Positions 1 through 12,482 of a DNA stretch of 64,000 bases are shown in pieces; within the stretch, counting starts at the first letter, position 1, and the number at the start of each line of letters is the position of its first letter. The DNA lies in the NCBI GenBank assembly GCA_029959085.1, contig JARWIR010000011.1, forward strand, positions 11,843,840 through 11,907,839, written 5' to 3'. Both the position numbers and the translations under genes were made by a program. This DNA is from Nemophila menziesii. Lineage: Eukaryota; Streptophyta; Magnoliopsida; Boraginales; Hydrophyllaceae. Below the pieces are notes generated by a model that was not told the origin of the DNA, did no database searches, and saw only the letters and a list, made by a program, of their open reading frames with translations.

Positions 1-239
1 TCTAATGTCTATAACTTATTCATGAAGTATGGTACGTCAGTCGGTTCAAAATATACAAGCCTCGAATAAGGAAATCTAATGAATAATTATAAAATTATAA
101 AAATTGTAGAGTGTGCACATCCAAATAATATGACATCAATTATTCAACCAACAAACAATGGAATATGCATTACCCAAAATAAAGTAATGGTACCTTGACG
201 GACCAAGATACATAATACGAGGAAAATTATATAGATTAT

Positions 240-2535
240 TTATTACATACACATATACCTATAGTACAATATATGTATAATATAGGGATCTATCGTGCAT
301 TTTTTCGTAATCATGCTTTTTTTGGACCTGTACAATACTTATCTCTAATGTACTTGATCCCTCGTGTATTAGAATTTGTAATAGAACATTAGTGTATGTG
401 TATATTTTTTTCACATGTTAATACCTTTTTATAGATCTCCTCTAGCCAATCTCCTTTTATATGAGAATTAGAGTCTAAAGAGGGTATATACAATTAGTAG
501 CTTACTATATATATGAAGTTGAAGTAGCAAAGAAAGGAACATATATACATGAAAGTAAACTAAGTAGTTGTAAAGAAGTTGATGAAACTACACTTTTCAT
601 CCTTTTCTGTTGTGGGTTCAATTGAAATTCTTGATGATGAATCGTTCAGCATGCTTAATATTATCTGACAACCAACATTTCGCGGTACAGCTTGATTGGA
701 GCCATGTAGAGGCGTTAACACCTGCTCTTTCGGGTGAACTTGTGACGTCCCATCTTAAAACCTATATATATAAAAATTAGAAAAAAATGATCAATATTAT
801 TCATATAAGAAAAAAGGAACCCAAATGCAGTTAAATCACCTATCATTCTCGCCTAGTGGCCTATACTTTTGAGCTTGGATGAAATTATTTGCAAATAATC
901 TATCTGCAAGCAATTATATTTATTAAAATAAATTTAAGATAAGTAAACATACTCATTACTAAAAATTAAAAGTAACTATTATTTTATATTTACCCAACTT
1001 GTTGCATCACTGTAACACTTATCTTCAAATCTCATGACAAGTTTTTCAAGTCCATTGGGTACTCTATTTGGATAAAAACTTGTTTGCAAGGTCTCAAATA
1101 TGTATCTGTCAAACATTAAAATATGTCATATTAATTTGAGAAAATATACAAATATGTTTTCAACAAGGTACCTCATGATCCGACTCAATTGTAAAACTGG
1201 CCTACGGTTAAACAAACTATCAAAATAAATATACTCTCAACTTTTCTATCATAAGTAAAAACAAGTGTAGATGCGATTGTATTTTAACGAGTTATTATTA
1301 ATTTTCAAATATTTATTATTTTTATATAAAGTAAAAGTTATTCATCTGGACCACCTCTGAGCTCCAATAGTATTAAATTGTAATTGACTGGTTTTAAGGT
1401 GGTGGGGATTTTTTTTAAAAAAGATACATCTTTATAAAATTTTTGTTTACCGATCAACTTGTTACAAGATAAAAAATTATTAAGGTTTCAAAATTTACCA
1501 TTTATTTAAATTAAAAACTAAAATTATTGTTCTTACAATAGTAATTTATATAAGTAGCTTGGACAAAATTTAAAGAGATACATGAAAATTAAACCAAACA
1601 ATCGAGTGGTGAGAGTGAGAACTTTGCTTCTATATTGAGAGAATGAAAAAACACGTTACATAATAAATCCAATTTCTATAATATATATAGTTTTCATTTG
1701 ATCATTCGTGCTTTGGTATATTGCAAAAAACTAATGAGTATTTCTCATTTTTTAATTTTAGAAAAAGAACACTTAAATTCTTGATTTTTTTGATATTGAT
1801 ACACTTAGTTTTCTTAATTCGTTTTCTTTTTCTTGACAAGTAATATTTTTAACATAGATAATTATATTTAACATAGAAAAGAGGATTTTAAGTACTATCA
1901 TAATCAATATTCATTATATTATATCTTAGCATATAAAAATAAAGAAACACTACAAAAGAAAGGAAGACTCAATAAGGATCTTAAATTTATTAAACAAGTA
2001 TCAATAAAAAATCTAGCCAATATACATAATTATATTTAATCAATAAATATATTGAGAGAGATTATCATTGGAAACCAAAGTTATAATTTCTTTCATTTTC
2101 ATTATAAAACATTTACTTAATTGATGACCAAATCCATTTAATCAGAGTTGGGTTAAACTAACTTAACAATAAATTTTAAACCAGGAAATGAGAAATTGCA
2201 AACAAAACTATTATGAATTAGAATCACGATTAGATAATATCAATTATAAAAATGTAATTTACTCATTGCTTATTAATAGACCAACAACAAAAAACATAAG
2301 CATTTTTTTATGTTCCGAACTTAAATTTCAGAATGCCTAATGACAAAGTACAAATATAAAGCAATGAAATAGTTTTAAAAATACTATATTAAAATTTACC
2401 TTGTCTATGATATCTTGATTGAAATGTCATGATCAACGTTCGAAATAAAAATATAGGGAAATTGCAAGTCTTCTATAAGACAAACGGGCGGTATAAGGGG
2501 ATGTTAAAAATATATGAGTACGAAAGAATTTAAAG
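240..2535. repeat. Segmental duplication unit A, first block
   Basis: This block is repeated in the same orientation at about 12,483-14,818. Both copies open with the same run (ttacatacacatataccta at 242 against ttacatacacataaaccta near 12,484). They stay collinear through the MED15-like fragment and the AT-rich intergenic DNA, and end near the shared 'atgatcaacgttc' stretch. Copy A keeps about 25 bases near 2,470-2,500 that copy B lacks. Divergence is moderate, with substitutions and small indels throughout, so the duplication is not very recent. Bases 1-239 hold nothing I recognise. Confidence 0.9.
590..1201 (-). pseudogene. MED15-like KIX-domain fragment, copy A (broken)
   Basis: Spliced minus-strand fragment. 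The exon at 1,172-1,201 reads PVLQLSRIMR; 994-1,105 reads YIFETLQTSFYPNRV...MRFEDKCYSDATSW; 840-903 begins IDYLQIISSKLKSIGH. Together they follow the KIX fold of plant Mediator subunit 15 (pattern RIVNKIMETL...L..RFEEKI..AATS..DYLRKISLKM). KIX domains bind activation domains of transcription factors inside the nuclear Mediator complex. Splice sites are conventional (ttgacag acceptor, gtaaat donor). Damage: a TAG after IGH in the third exon where copy B has AAG, a 1-base deletion at the start of the fourth exon, and loss of about 80 bases of the Gln-rich part that copy B keeps. I found no N-terminal exon. It is probably a dead duplicate of a short MED15a-like gene. Confidence 0.7.
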
Positions 2536-2769
2536 AGAAGGCGATAAAGGCAGCGTTGGAAGAGAAAGGACACGAGGAAGAAGATAATAAAAGGTTTGAA
2601 AAAATTGAGTAGAAGAAATTGATACAAACTTGTAACTGTATGTTTATTTGAAGAGGGTGGTTTAGGGTTTTTTTGATCGGCAAATCCATCAAAATTTATT
2701 AAGTGGGTATCTCAAACATCCAATACATTTTGTCCAGCCCAATGGGTTATAAGAAAAGCCCAAAGTAAG

Positions 2770-3400
2770 TCTTCCTACTAACATTAAAACTTAAAAAAAG
2801 TTTAATAAAACATTACATAAAATTAAAAATAAGAATAATTAATTATTATGCCATTTCGCCTCTAATTATCTTCTTTCCTTACTCTGAATGTCCATTTTTT
2901 CAATTTGATGTCGATCAGCGAGTTGATATAATTGCTTATCTGATCCTCACTCAACTTCCTAGTTCCATGAATTCTTCTATTAGGCTCCGTGCAGATACCA
3001 TAAATATAAGCAGTAAATCACAACTCTATGATTATGATTTTCTCATTGTTGGTCTCGAAATTGATGCAAACATTTATTAGGTCATCCGAGTTCGAAGAAA
3101 CAACAGAATACAACACTTATCAAGCAGCTTTTGAGAATCCTTTTGCAGAAAGATCAACCACGAGATAATCAGGGTCTTCTGTGCCTATTATACAAAATTC
3201 AGAAGGATTGGAAAGTAATCCCCATTCTAATAATCGATTTTTGGTGACCAGTCTATTTAGACAAGCCAACCACGTGATAAAGGAGAAGCGAAGAATACAA
3301 CACTTACCCCATACAATATTGTACCATTTGACCTCAGGTAAGCCTTCATTCATTTTGTTCAGTGTTTTAAACTTTGCAGACAAATGTTTTAAACGTGTGA
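2770..3400 (-). pseudogene. LINE 3' fragment with reverse-transcriptase zinc-binding domain, copy A
   Basis: The minus-strand frame from 3,383 to 3,120 reads LPEVKWYNIVWGKCCILRFS, then FITWLACLNRLVTKNRLLEWG, then FCIIGTEDPDYL. This is the zf-RVT domain at the C-terminal end of plant L1-type LINE polyproteins (W..vW......F..WLa..nRL.Tk.rL..wg...C..C...ED..HL). Only the last part of the element is present here, and the second cysteine pair is damaged (FCII). A second copy lies at 21,830-22,490 in unit B and extends further 5'. The fragment is non-functional and was already in place before the segment duplicated. Confidence 0.75.
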
Positions 3401-3479
3401 CCTCCCTTGTAAATATGAATAAGTCTATACTATTTGGACAATATAATAAATATAATAATTAGATAATTTCTAATTAAGT

Positions 3480-5400
3480 CCAAAACCCAACAAATCGTGT
3501 CTTAAAAAGTTCATTCTAAAAGTTTGAATGAAAAAAGTTAAAAATAATATTTTTAGCTTATAATATACCTAATATAACATTATACAATCATAATAAAATA
3601 TATAAAGATAAATAAAAGTATACTACTTGAAACGTTGAAAAACAATGAAATTAAAAACATATACTTATCTCTTCACCGCCGCATATTCAAATGCCAACAA
3701 AAACACAAATAAGAAATCTCTTCCACCAAGAGGCTTACTTGCACAAAGAACTGCCACCATTCTCCACGATCTTCAACAATCGAGCCCAAGCCATTCTCCA
3801 CCATCCTCGACAATCGAGCCCGCAAAACACAGAGCCGAATAGAATATTTTCTCTTCAAGCCTCTCACTTGTATTATTAATCGCCGCCATCCATGGATCAT
3901 TCTTCTCCACCTTCGTTCTCGGTTATGCCATTAACAATCAACTGCATAATAGGAATCTCCGCCTCTCGTGCAAAAGAAACTGTCGCCACTTTTGTACCAT
4001 TCTCCACCATTTTCAGTCGGGCTTGACTATTCCATCAACAACTGAGCCCACCAAACACAGATCCCACCTCTGATTTTGCGCTCACCTGTACAAGAAATAC
4101 AATAAGAATCGCCCGCCACTAGTGCAAAAGAAACTGTTGCCAATCTTGTATAATTCTTCTTCATTGAGTGACCAAACAGATTTTGCATTAACCCACTCAC
4201 CTAAACAAGAAGCTACTCAGTGACCAGTCTCCACCATTTTTCACAGGTCTTGGCTATTCCATCAACAAATAATAAGAATCGCCGCATCTTATGCAAAAGA
4301 AACCGTCACCACTCTTGTACCATTCTTCTTCATCTTCTATTGAGCTTGACTATTCCATCAACAATTGAGCCCACAAACCACATAGCCCACTTCCAATTTT
4401 GCTTACTTATGTGATTCAATTATTTGTAGTATTGCTTGGTTTTGAAACCTCTGTTCTTGGAAGATGATCAATAGAAACAAAAATGTCCTTTTTCTAAGAA
4501 GGACCAATACAGTGATATTAAACACAATGAACACCGTCGAATAAAAGGAAGAAAGGTGTTAATTAGTTGAGTTAGATGTTATTGAAACATATTGAATCCA
4601 TATTAAGGAAGGGATAAGAACAATAGAAAGACAAGTGGTTCCTCGACAATATGATGGATAAGACACTAGAGTAATTTTTTTCTTTTGGTTCAACAGAAAT
4701 AAAGTGATGGTAAAGCACGACAAGAAGGGAGGTGAAGCAGATAACAAGTTACTGTTGATCAAGGCGTGGCTGTGAAAAGTAATTGCTACAAAATTCTTTA
4801 CATCGTACATTTGGAAATGTAAAAAAAAGCTTTTTAATACCATCCAGTAAGAGATTGTTATATTTATTCTTATTAAGTTACCAACTCCTATGAATATTCT
4901 CTTGTAAAAGTAGTTTGGATTTTAAAAAGATATTGTGATTTAAAAAGTGATATGTTTGTATCATCTTCTGTTTTTTGGCTTTTGGAGATTTAAGTAACTC
5001 ATGAAGTATGTTTGTATCTTCTTCGTTTGGAAGCAAAAAGTTGAGAGGGTGTTGACGAAACTTCTTAAGTATTGTTTTTTAATGAGTTTCCATGTAACAG
5101 CTTTATGTAGATAATTATATTTCATCAAAGTTCTCATAGTATTCAGAGAATGATTGTTTCGATTCAGATCCGTTAATAGAGCCCACAATCCCAATATGGT
5201 AAAATCTCTTCCAGTTAAGTCCTCACATGCAAAAGGAACCGCCGCCACTTGTGGATCACTCTCCACCATCTTCAATTGGGCTTTTTTAATGGGTTGTTCT
5301 CGACGGAATAAGACGCGCCTTGATGACAGCTTTTGGGTGACAGTGGCCGAAACAAAGGGGGTTGTTGTAATGGGTTGTTGTAATGCGGTGTTTTTATTAT
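3480..5400. repeat. Degenerate dispersed direct repeats, no gene
   Basis: A motif of about 100 bases recurs irregularly near 3,706, 3,950, 4,103, 4,272 and 5,220. It combines 'gcaaaagaaactgtcgccac', 'ttgtaccattctccacc' and 'gactattccatcaacaac'. The copies are diverged and unevenly spaced. The stretch is more C-rich than its surroundings and has only short open frames in several phases, none with recognisable protein character. There is no equivalent in unit B, so it was inserted in A or lost from B. The nature of the repeat is unknown. Confidence 0.55.
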
Positions 5401-6349
5401 AAAGATGGAGTGTTTTATGATTTTCATATGTCGATTAAAAAAAATCAAATTCCTTAATCAAAGTTGATCAAATGGGATAACACATAATACACTAAGGATT
5501 GTGGACCTTTTAAATTAATCACCCTATAATAATTTGTTATTAAATTGAATAAAAGAAACTATTAATACAAGTTCAAGTGCTCTAAGTTAATTGTGGGTTT
5601 CGAATGAACAAATATAAAATTATCGAGTAAATCTTATATTTGTCTCCTTGTATAATATCACAAGTATACTGCTGAAGTAGCTATATCAAAAATTAGAATT
5701 TACGAAATATTATGATATTATTTGTCTCATAATTAAAGAAAATAATGAATTATTGATGTAGAAATCATAATTTACGCTTCGTTTACTCAATACTATTCTC
5801 TAAAGTTATTAGGATTATATTCCCAAAAAATGAATGTAATAATTTTAAAATGTAAATAAATATTATGATGACAATATTCAATTTGATAACATTACGTTCT
5901 ATGGCTCAAGATGATTCCGGGTTATGGATAAATAGCATTTCTTGTAGTGGGTGTTGTATTTTTCAATCCATCTTAAATGGATATGGAAACGAACATGGTA
6001 TGACTAAATTTGATTAAGTTTTGTATTCTCTAGATAAAAATATTTATTGGAGTGTATAAAACTATATTTCTTGAAGGACTGATACGTCTTTCAGTGTGTA
6101 CTTGAATCAACATGGTAGTGATCATATCTACAACTTAGGTTGCGATCGCTGTAAAACTATCCTTGAGCTCATTAGTAATATGAATATTGCTAATAAAAAT
6201 AAATTTCTTACCATATAAGATGAATCGTGAAGAATATTATAAAATTAAAAAGCCACAAAATATATCACAAATGACTCGTACTCAGTATTTTACTTTGAGT
6301 ATGATACTCGTACTCAATACTTTTACTGAATATAGGACTTATAGTTAGT
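5401..6349. other. AT-rich intergenic stretch, no gene seen
   Basis: I see no coding sequence or RNA gene. The only structured element is 'tttcttgtagtg' near 5,938-5,950, which resembles one end of a CACTA-type transposon (CACTACAAGAAA reversed). I could not find a partner end. Confidence 0.5.
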
Positions 6350-7560
6350 ACCTTTACAATTTATTTTAGGTTTATGGGGTTAGTGTTGCCCTTTCTCTTT
6401 ACAATTAATTTTGTCCATTTTCATAAATAAATCATGGAACCATATTCAAGTTTTTTATAATCACCCACGTCATGATCATTTGGTTCACTATAGGTACAAG
6501 TGTTTAAATCAAATTTGGAAAAATTAAATCTAGAAGAAGAAAATATATTTGACGCTCTCACAAAAATGATTTTAGAGGAATTTAGATTAACAGAGGGATA
6601 AAACATAAACCACCCTTCTCTTGATGAGTAACTTGGCTTCGCAATAATAAATCAAAATATTTTTTTCTTTGTGTAAAATTTAAACAATTCCTTCTAGATC
6701 TTTTCATTTTTCAAAAGAAAGAATTTTATTTGACAATGAAAGAGTTATTATCCTACAACTCATCATTCTTTCCTAAATATATTTGTAAAAGTTTTCAAAT
6801 ATTTGGTTTTTTGTTTGATTTAAGAAAGTATTTGTAATCACGTAAAAAAAATAATACGATATTTAAATACCATCATCTAATTGATCTTGAGATACAAATA
6901 AGTTAGAGTTGGAGTTTACCTCATCTTCTTTTTCTTTTTAAGTAGCCATGAAAGAAACATGGTTGGCTATATTATCTTTATCATCACTTTGGTTTGAGCT
7001 ATAATCAATCCATGTTGAATTAATTCTATCATTGGCTTTTCTTTGAGAAGTTTGGAGAATTCAGGGTAGACACCATAATCATTATATCTTTTGTGTCTCA
7101 TAAGCTCTATTTATTTGATGTAATACCCACCAATACACACTTATGTCCTGTATAGAATTCCTCTTAACCAAATATAATACTTTCACCCAAAATAAAACAA
7201 CAATACACATATCATTTTTTTCTTTTCTCCTTTTAGTAAAAGATTTTTTTTGGAATTATTATTAATAAAATTATATTTATAATATTATGTACTACTAAAA
7301 TGTTCATTTAATAAAAATATATTCAATGCATATTTTTTATTTAATAAATATACAATACCCACATCTCTAATTATAATCTTTCCTTTTCAAAATTATATAT
7401 ATGTATATTAAAATCTTTATATTATGCTAAACTAGTTTCAGATATACAAAAAATATTCTCTCCATATATCTTTCACTTAAGTTCAATAATAATATTTCTC
7501 AACACCTTATCATCACAAGTTTGTTTTTTTTATCTAGAAGTGGTAATGGATTTGCTAAGA
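6350..7560 (-). mobile_element. Degenerate Ty1/copia remnant (gag region), unit A block 3
   Basis: Collinear with 23,860-25,055. In the B copy the minus strand near 24,500 translates to a zinc-knuckle-like string (CYHYHKSGHIKSNFPK) followed by an acidic stretch containing QSDDEDH, typical of gag from SIRE-type copia elements. In copy A the acidic part survives around 6,900-7,030, but the knuckle is interrupted by a deletion. Multiple stops and frameshifts show that it is long dead. Near 7,530 both copies share 'ggtaatggatttg', after which they diverge, so this marks the right edge of the duplication. Confidence 0.6.
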
Positions 7561-9261
7561 TGATCACCAATACCCTGTTGAGAATTGACCTAGTTTTTTT
7601 GTTTTTTGTCAAAACTCTTATTAAACAAGAAAAAAATTATATTTAACGGTCAAAATTTTAGACACTCTTAAAAAAATGTTACCTTAATTAACTACGTCTA
7701 TAAATATGTAATTTCATATTTTATTTTTTTAAAATTTTATTATTTTATTTAAGATATTTATGAAATAAAATTTATATTTTAAGACACAATTTTTTTTTAA
7801 AATAATATAATAAATTTTAATATCAATTTTTTTTATTTATAAGGTGTACATGACCCAACAAATCAAAATAATATTTTAGTTGCCCCAATGAATAATAAAT
7901 TAATCAGTTATGTAAAGATTACTTCTTTATCCTCTCTATTACATTTAATAAAATACTACTACAATCTCTTTCAAGCCTAATTTTTGAAAAATCCCAAATC
8001 ATTCTCTAGGCAATCAATATCAACTACAAAACCACCGCCTCCTACCGCCCCAAACCATCAAAACCCACATATGTTAAAGCTTTAAATAGAAATTCTCAAC
8101 CACATCAATTTGGATGAACTTCCCAAAGCCATATCCATCCTTCTCGTTTATTTTACATCGCTCACCTTTTCCAAATATGATCCCTATCCCAATCCATTGT
8201 TGAGGCTCAAGTCTCACTTCTTCTTACTTCACCTGCGACCACAAGTTTTCTTGCTAAACATAGTTATTGAAATATATGATAAATGCAGATGCTTAAACAA
8301 TGTAACAACCTTATTTAACTAGATGCTTGAGAGAGATGGTGGGTCATGAAATGCGTTATTACAGCAGTTTTGGTAGATACTCATTTGTATGTTGCTAATG
8401 AATGGGTATACAATATTGAATGTTAATTAGTATGATACAATTTTGCCTTAATGTCTAGGAATAAAAATATATAGAACATCAAATAATCAATCTTAAACAT
8501 GAAATCAGCTTTATTTAAAATTCAATGTTAATTATTGTCTTAACTTTAGTGGGTAATTGAAGTTTTCATGACTTAAACTTGAGTTTGTTTCTTTATTTGC
8601 ATAAATTCAACAGTTGGAGAATTTTTTGAATTCTAAGAAGCCTGACTTCGAAAAATTGTGGCGGATGCTAATTTTGTGAGAAAAACTGTCAAATGGTATC
8701 AATACCATCAACAAACATTATTCAGTGTAACAAAAATTAACAATTTTTTCTTAACATTTTTGTGTTCTTGACTTTCTGTATGAGTACTCTAAATATATCT
8801 CTGTCTGGAGTTTCATTGTTTATTTTTGTTAGTAGTTATTTTCTTTAGCCTATATTCAGGTTCAATATATATATTCATACAATTTTATAGCTATCAACTT
8901 GATAAAGGCAGATCCTTGTTAAAGTAATCGTAATTTGACGCCTAAATTATGTTTTTATTTTATGGCTGATGATTTCATAATTATATCCTATGACAAAATT
9001 GTAATTATTTATTAAATGTGTATATCTTACTTTGTGTTCTTAAGTAACCATTTTATATGGAGTAAACAGCAAATTTGAAAAATTAAGTGTGTTGACAACT
9101 TGTTAGATATTACTACTATAGTAGCCAGAGATTTTTCTAGCATAGATATTTCAATGTCTAGTTCATCTAATTTGGGTAACAATACTTCAGGGACATTAAT
9201 TGCAGACTTAAGTGCTACAACTCCTATTGCGATCATAATCATGACTGTGGCTATTGTAGAT
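7561..9261. other. AT-rich non-coding stretch
   Basis: I see no supported gene, RNA or repeat array. Short frames such as the 70-codon one at 8,110-8,322 have no recognisable protein character. It lies outside the duplicated units. Confidence 0.5.
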
Positions 9262-10080
9262 GATACAAATAAATTTCATCAATTGTCTAAATCCTATTAG
9301 CATACTTAAACCCATCAACTATATAAGTCCTATCAATTGTGCAAACCCTATCAATATTCTAAATCCCATCAACAATCTAATTTTAATCAACTATCTAAAT
9401 TCCATCAAAAGACTAAATCACATCGACTATATTATCTCTCTAAATATGATCAACTGTTTAAATCCATCATCATTCTAAATTCTTCCATAAACATTATTAA
9501 TCCCATAAGGCATGTAAATCTCATCTAACGTCTTAGTCCCATTATTTTTCTGAATTCTGACTAAATTACATCAAATGTGCAAATCTCATCAACTACCTAA
9601 ATCCCATCAACTGCCCAAATTCCATCAACAGTCCAAATCCCACCAACATTCAAAATTCCATAAATTGTCTAAATCCCATGTCTGATGGGATCAATAATGT
9701 TGATGGGATTTAGACAATGTTGATGGAGTTTATATAGTTGATAGGATTTAGAATGTTGGTGAAATTTGAAAGGTTGATGGAATTTAGACTATTGTGAGAT
9801 TTAGATAGATTTAGACAGATAATAGTGGAAGTTTTGGTATTTAGAGTATGATAGGATTTATCTAGATAGGAGTTAGAATGATGATTGGATGAACAGTTGA
9901 TGAGATTTAGGGTGATGGAATTTAGATATTTGATGAGACTTAGTTGATGGGTTTAAGTCTGTTGATGGAATTTAATCTATTGACGAGATTTAGGTAGTCA
10001 TGGGATTTGAACATTTAATGTGATTTAGTCTTTTAATAGGATTTAAACCGTTCACGAGGTTTAGAATGTTGGTGTGTTTG
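9262..10080. repeat. Foldback array of degenerate 18-bp repeats
   Basis: From 9,262 to about 9,680 the plus strand carries roughly 22 imperfect tandem copies of an 18-base unit close to CTAAATCCCATCAACNNT. From about 9,684 to 10,080 the complementary unit (gttgatgggatttag) is repeated instead. The two halves are therefore inverted and meet near 9,684, with almost no spacer ('aaatcccatgtctgatggg'). The 18-base period produces 6-residue periodic open frames (INxLNP-like) that look like peptides but come from the repeat. The structure resembles the arms of foldback transposons, or a minisatellite that was inverted and joined to itself. Confidence 0.85.
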
Positions 10081-10379
10081 TGAAAGTATGAAACTTATCA
10101 TATTGTGGAAGAAACAATGGAAACCAATAATTTTTTAGGCCCAAACTAATATTTTATCTTTGCAATTGAAAAAAGTAAGATAAATATAAATTAATTAATT
10201 AGATAAATAACCAAATTGCTTAAAATATTTAATTATTTAAAAAACATCGAATTTTATGAAGAATAAAGATAACAAAGACTGACCTATAGAAAGTGAAGCT
10301 TATCGATCAAACGTAACAAAAATAAATTGTTTGTAACAGAAAAATAGATTTCTTACCATTTAAGTATAATTTAGAGAAT

Positions 10380-10930
10380 CTTGAGGAAATAAGTGGTTCA
10401 ATATTTAATTAGAGGTTGGTATGTACATGTGTTTGAAGAAGCTGAGTTTGAGTTTGAGTTTGAGAAGACACTTAATTAACGAAAAAAATAGCGTTTAATT
10501 GCACGACTAATCCATGTGTCATGTGAAATGGATGTAATAAGACTTCTTAATACATATAATCAGGATTACCCCTCAAAGTTACGGGTAAATGTCAAAACTC
10601 AACTCCATTTATATATTAAGCATCATCACATTCTCAAATAATACACCAAAGATAAAATAATTTCATGGACAATCAGATTATATAAAATTTTGATTATGAA
10701 ATACAATTTTAACAATCACCTGAGTCACAAGGCTCTTGTTACTTTTTAGGATGGTGCTATCAAGAGAGTGATTTAATGGATCATTGAAAAGCTCGAAATT
10801 ATTGAAGACCTCAACTATGCGACCATTCTGGACACCGATGACATATTCTAAGACTTTAAGAAGAGCAAATGTCATCATACTACTTTGAAGGAAGAAGAGG
10901 AGGGACCATGTCATATTAGTTGAAAAAATG
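10380..10930 (+). repeat. Segment with inverted copy at 22,740-23,260
   Basis: The stretch 'ctcaaagttacgggtaaatg...aactccatttatat' near 10,575-10,615 and the following 'gatcattgaaaagctcgaaattattgaagacctcaac' recur in reverse complement near 23,090-23,115 and 22,860-22,910. The match includes a possible coding relic (…EKLEIIEDLN..TILDTDD) that I cannot assign. There are stops in both copies. The inverted pair shows that unit B took in, or gave rise to, flanking DNA in the opposite orientation. Confidence 0.6.
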
Positions 10931-11149
10931 ATGTCATATTTATTCCTTCTCTATTGTTAAAACCTTAAATTGTCGCATCCTCAGTAGTTTAAAACCCTTT
11001 ATTATATTATTTATTCCGTTCTTACTATTTCTAAGTCGCCTTTATCTCCTCTTCTTTGAATTCTTTCGTGCCCATATTTTATTTAACATTCCATGTTAAC
11101 AGTCATTAGCCAATCGTCTTATAGAAAAACGATATTTTGTTGCAATTTA

Positions 11150-11965
11150 ATTATACTCTAATCTTAGAAGATGATCATCAAATTTTAATCAAGATATCAT
11201 ACACAAGTTAAATTTATTATATTTTCTTCAAATTATTGCATTGCTTTATATTTGTAATTTGTCATCAGGCATTCTAAGATTTAATCACACAGACAATTAG
11301 AAATAACTTATTTTTTTCATTGTTGGTCTTTTAATATGTAATGAGTATTTTACTTTTTAAAAACTGATTCATTATCTAGTTATGATTCTTATCCTTAATA
11401 AGTTCGTTTGAGATTTCTCATTTCTAGGTTTTAAATTTCTATTAAGTTGGTTTTATAGAACTCCAATTAAATGAATTTGGTTTATCAATTATGTAAATGA
11501 AACATTCTAGGTTTACAATTCTAACCTCCCTATGTATATTTAATCAAGATATCATACACAAGTTAAATTTATTATACTCTAATCTTAGAAGATGATCATC
11601 AAATTTTAATCAAGATATCATACACAAGTTAAATTTATTATATTTTCTTCAAATTATTGCATTGCTTTATATTTGTAATTTGTCATCAGGCATTCTAAGA
11701 TTTAATCACACAGACAATTAGAAATAACTTATTTTTTTCATTGTTGGTCTTTTAATATGTAATGAGTATTTTACTTTTTAAAAACTGATTCATTATCTAG
11801 TTATGATTCTTATCCTTAATAAGTTCGTTTGAGATTTCTCATTTCTAGGTTTTAAATTTCTATTAAGTTGGTTTTATAGAACTCCAATTAAATGAATTTG
11901 GTTTATCAATTATGTAAATGAAACATTCTAGGTTTACAATTCTAACCTCCCTATGTATATTTAAT
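11150..11965. repeat. Two-copy tandem duplication, period 421 bp, apparently identical
   Basis: The segment starting 'actctaatcttagaagatg' near 11,153 starts again near 11,574. By eye the copies are identical over about 390 bases, up to 'cctccctatgtatatttaat'. The junction carries a 35-base piece ('taatcaagatatcatacaca...') that also occurs inside each copy. Unequal exchange or replication slippage at that piece would explain the duplication. The second copy is followed by an (AT)n run at 11,966-11,996. There is no coding content. Confidence 0.9.
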
Positions 11966-11996
11966 GATTATATATATATATATATATATATATATT

Positions 11997-12482
11997 TAAA
12001 TCCTTGAATTGAGATTGGCTAAATTTTGTATTAGTACTTGTTTATTTAATTTAAGATCAGCAGTGTGTCTTTGTTTGTTTTGTAATTTTTCTTCATTTTT
12101 GATGCTAAGATATAATATGATGAATCTGGATTATGATAGTTCTTAAAATCCTTCTTGTCTGTCATGCTTAATTTTTTTAATAAACTCCATTACTTTTTTT
12201 TGAAAGAATACACAATTAAAATTTTCTTGTATATATAGTAAGAGATCAATGTCCAAGGGATTTAATAGAAAACAAAATTGATTTTTGAAATTTAATAGAT
12301 TATGTTACGTAGTGTGAAATAATGGGAGGTTTTGAAAATAATGTATTGTTAACGAATGATTTGAAAAGATTAGGCGAATTATATAGTGTTGTGAATAGTG
12401 TAATGAAGAAACTGTTAAGAGGTAAATGTTAAATACACATGGTATAACAAAAGGTCGAAACCCCCAATATGGTATAATTTTT
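11997..12482. other. Non-coding stretch between repeat and unit B
   Basis: AT-rich sequence with no gene, RNA or repeat that I can support. It forms the left flank of duplication unit B. Confidence 0.5.

Noticed and set aside
2433..2692. Overlapping small minus-strand ORFs and a 32-codon plus-strand frame (2,514)
   Set aside because: Low-complexity AT-rich frames with no conservation to unit B, which ends at this point.
5931..5953. CACTA-type transposon terminus (CACTACAAGAAA reversed)
   Set aside because: Only one end was seen, with no partner inverted repeat, transposase or 3-bp duplication. Kept only as a remark.
9260..9528. Two overlapping plus-strand ORFs rich in INxLNP-like repeats
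   Set aside because: The peptide period simply mirrors the 18-bp DNA repeat; there are no other coding features.
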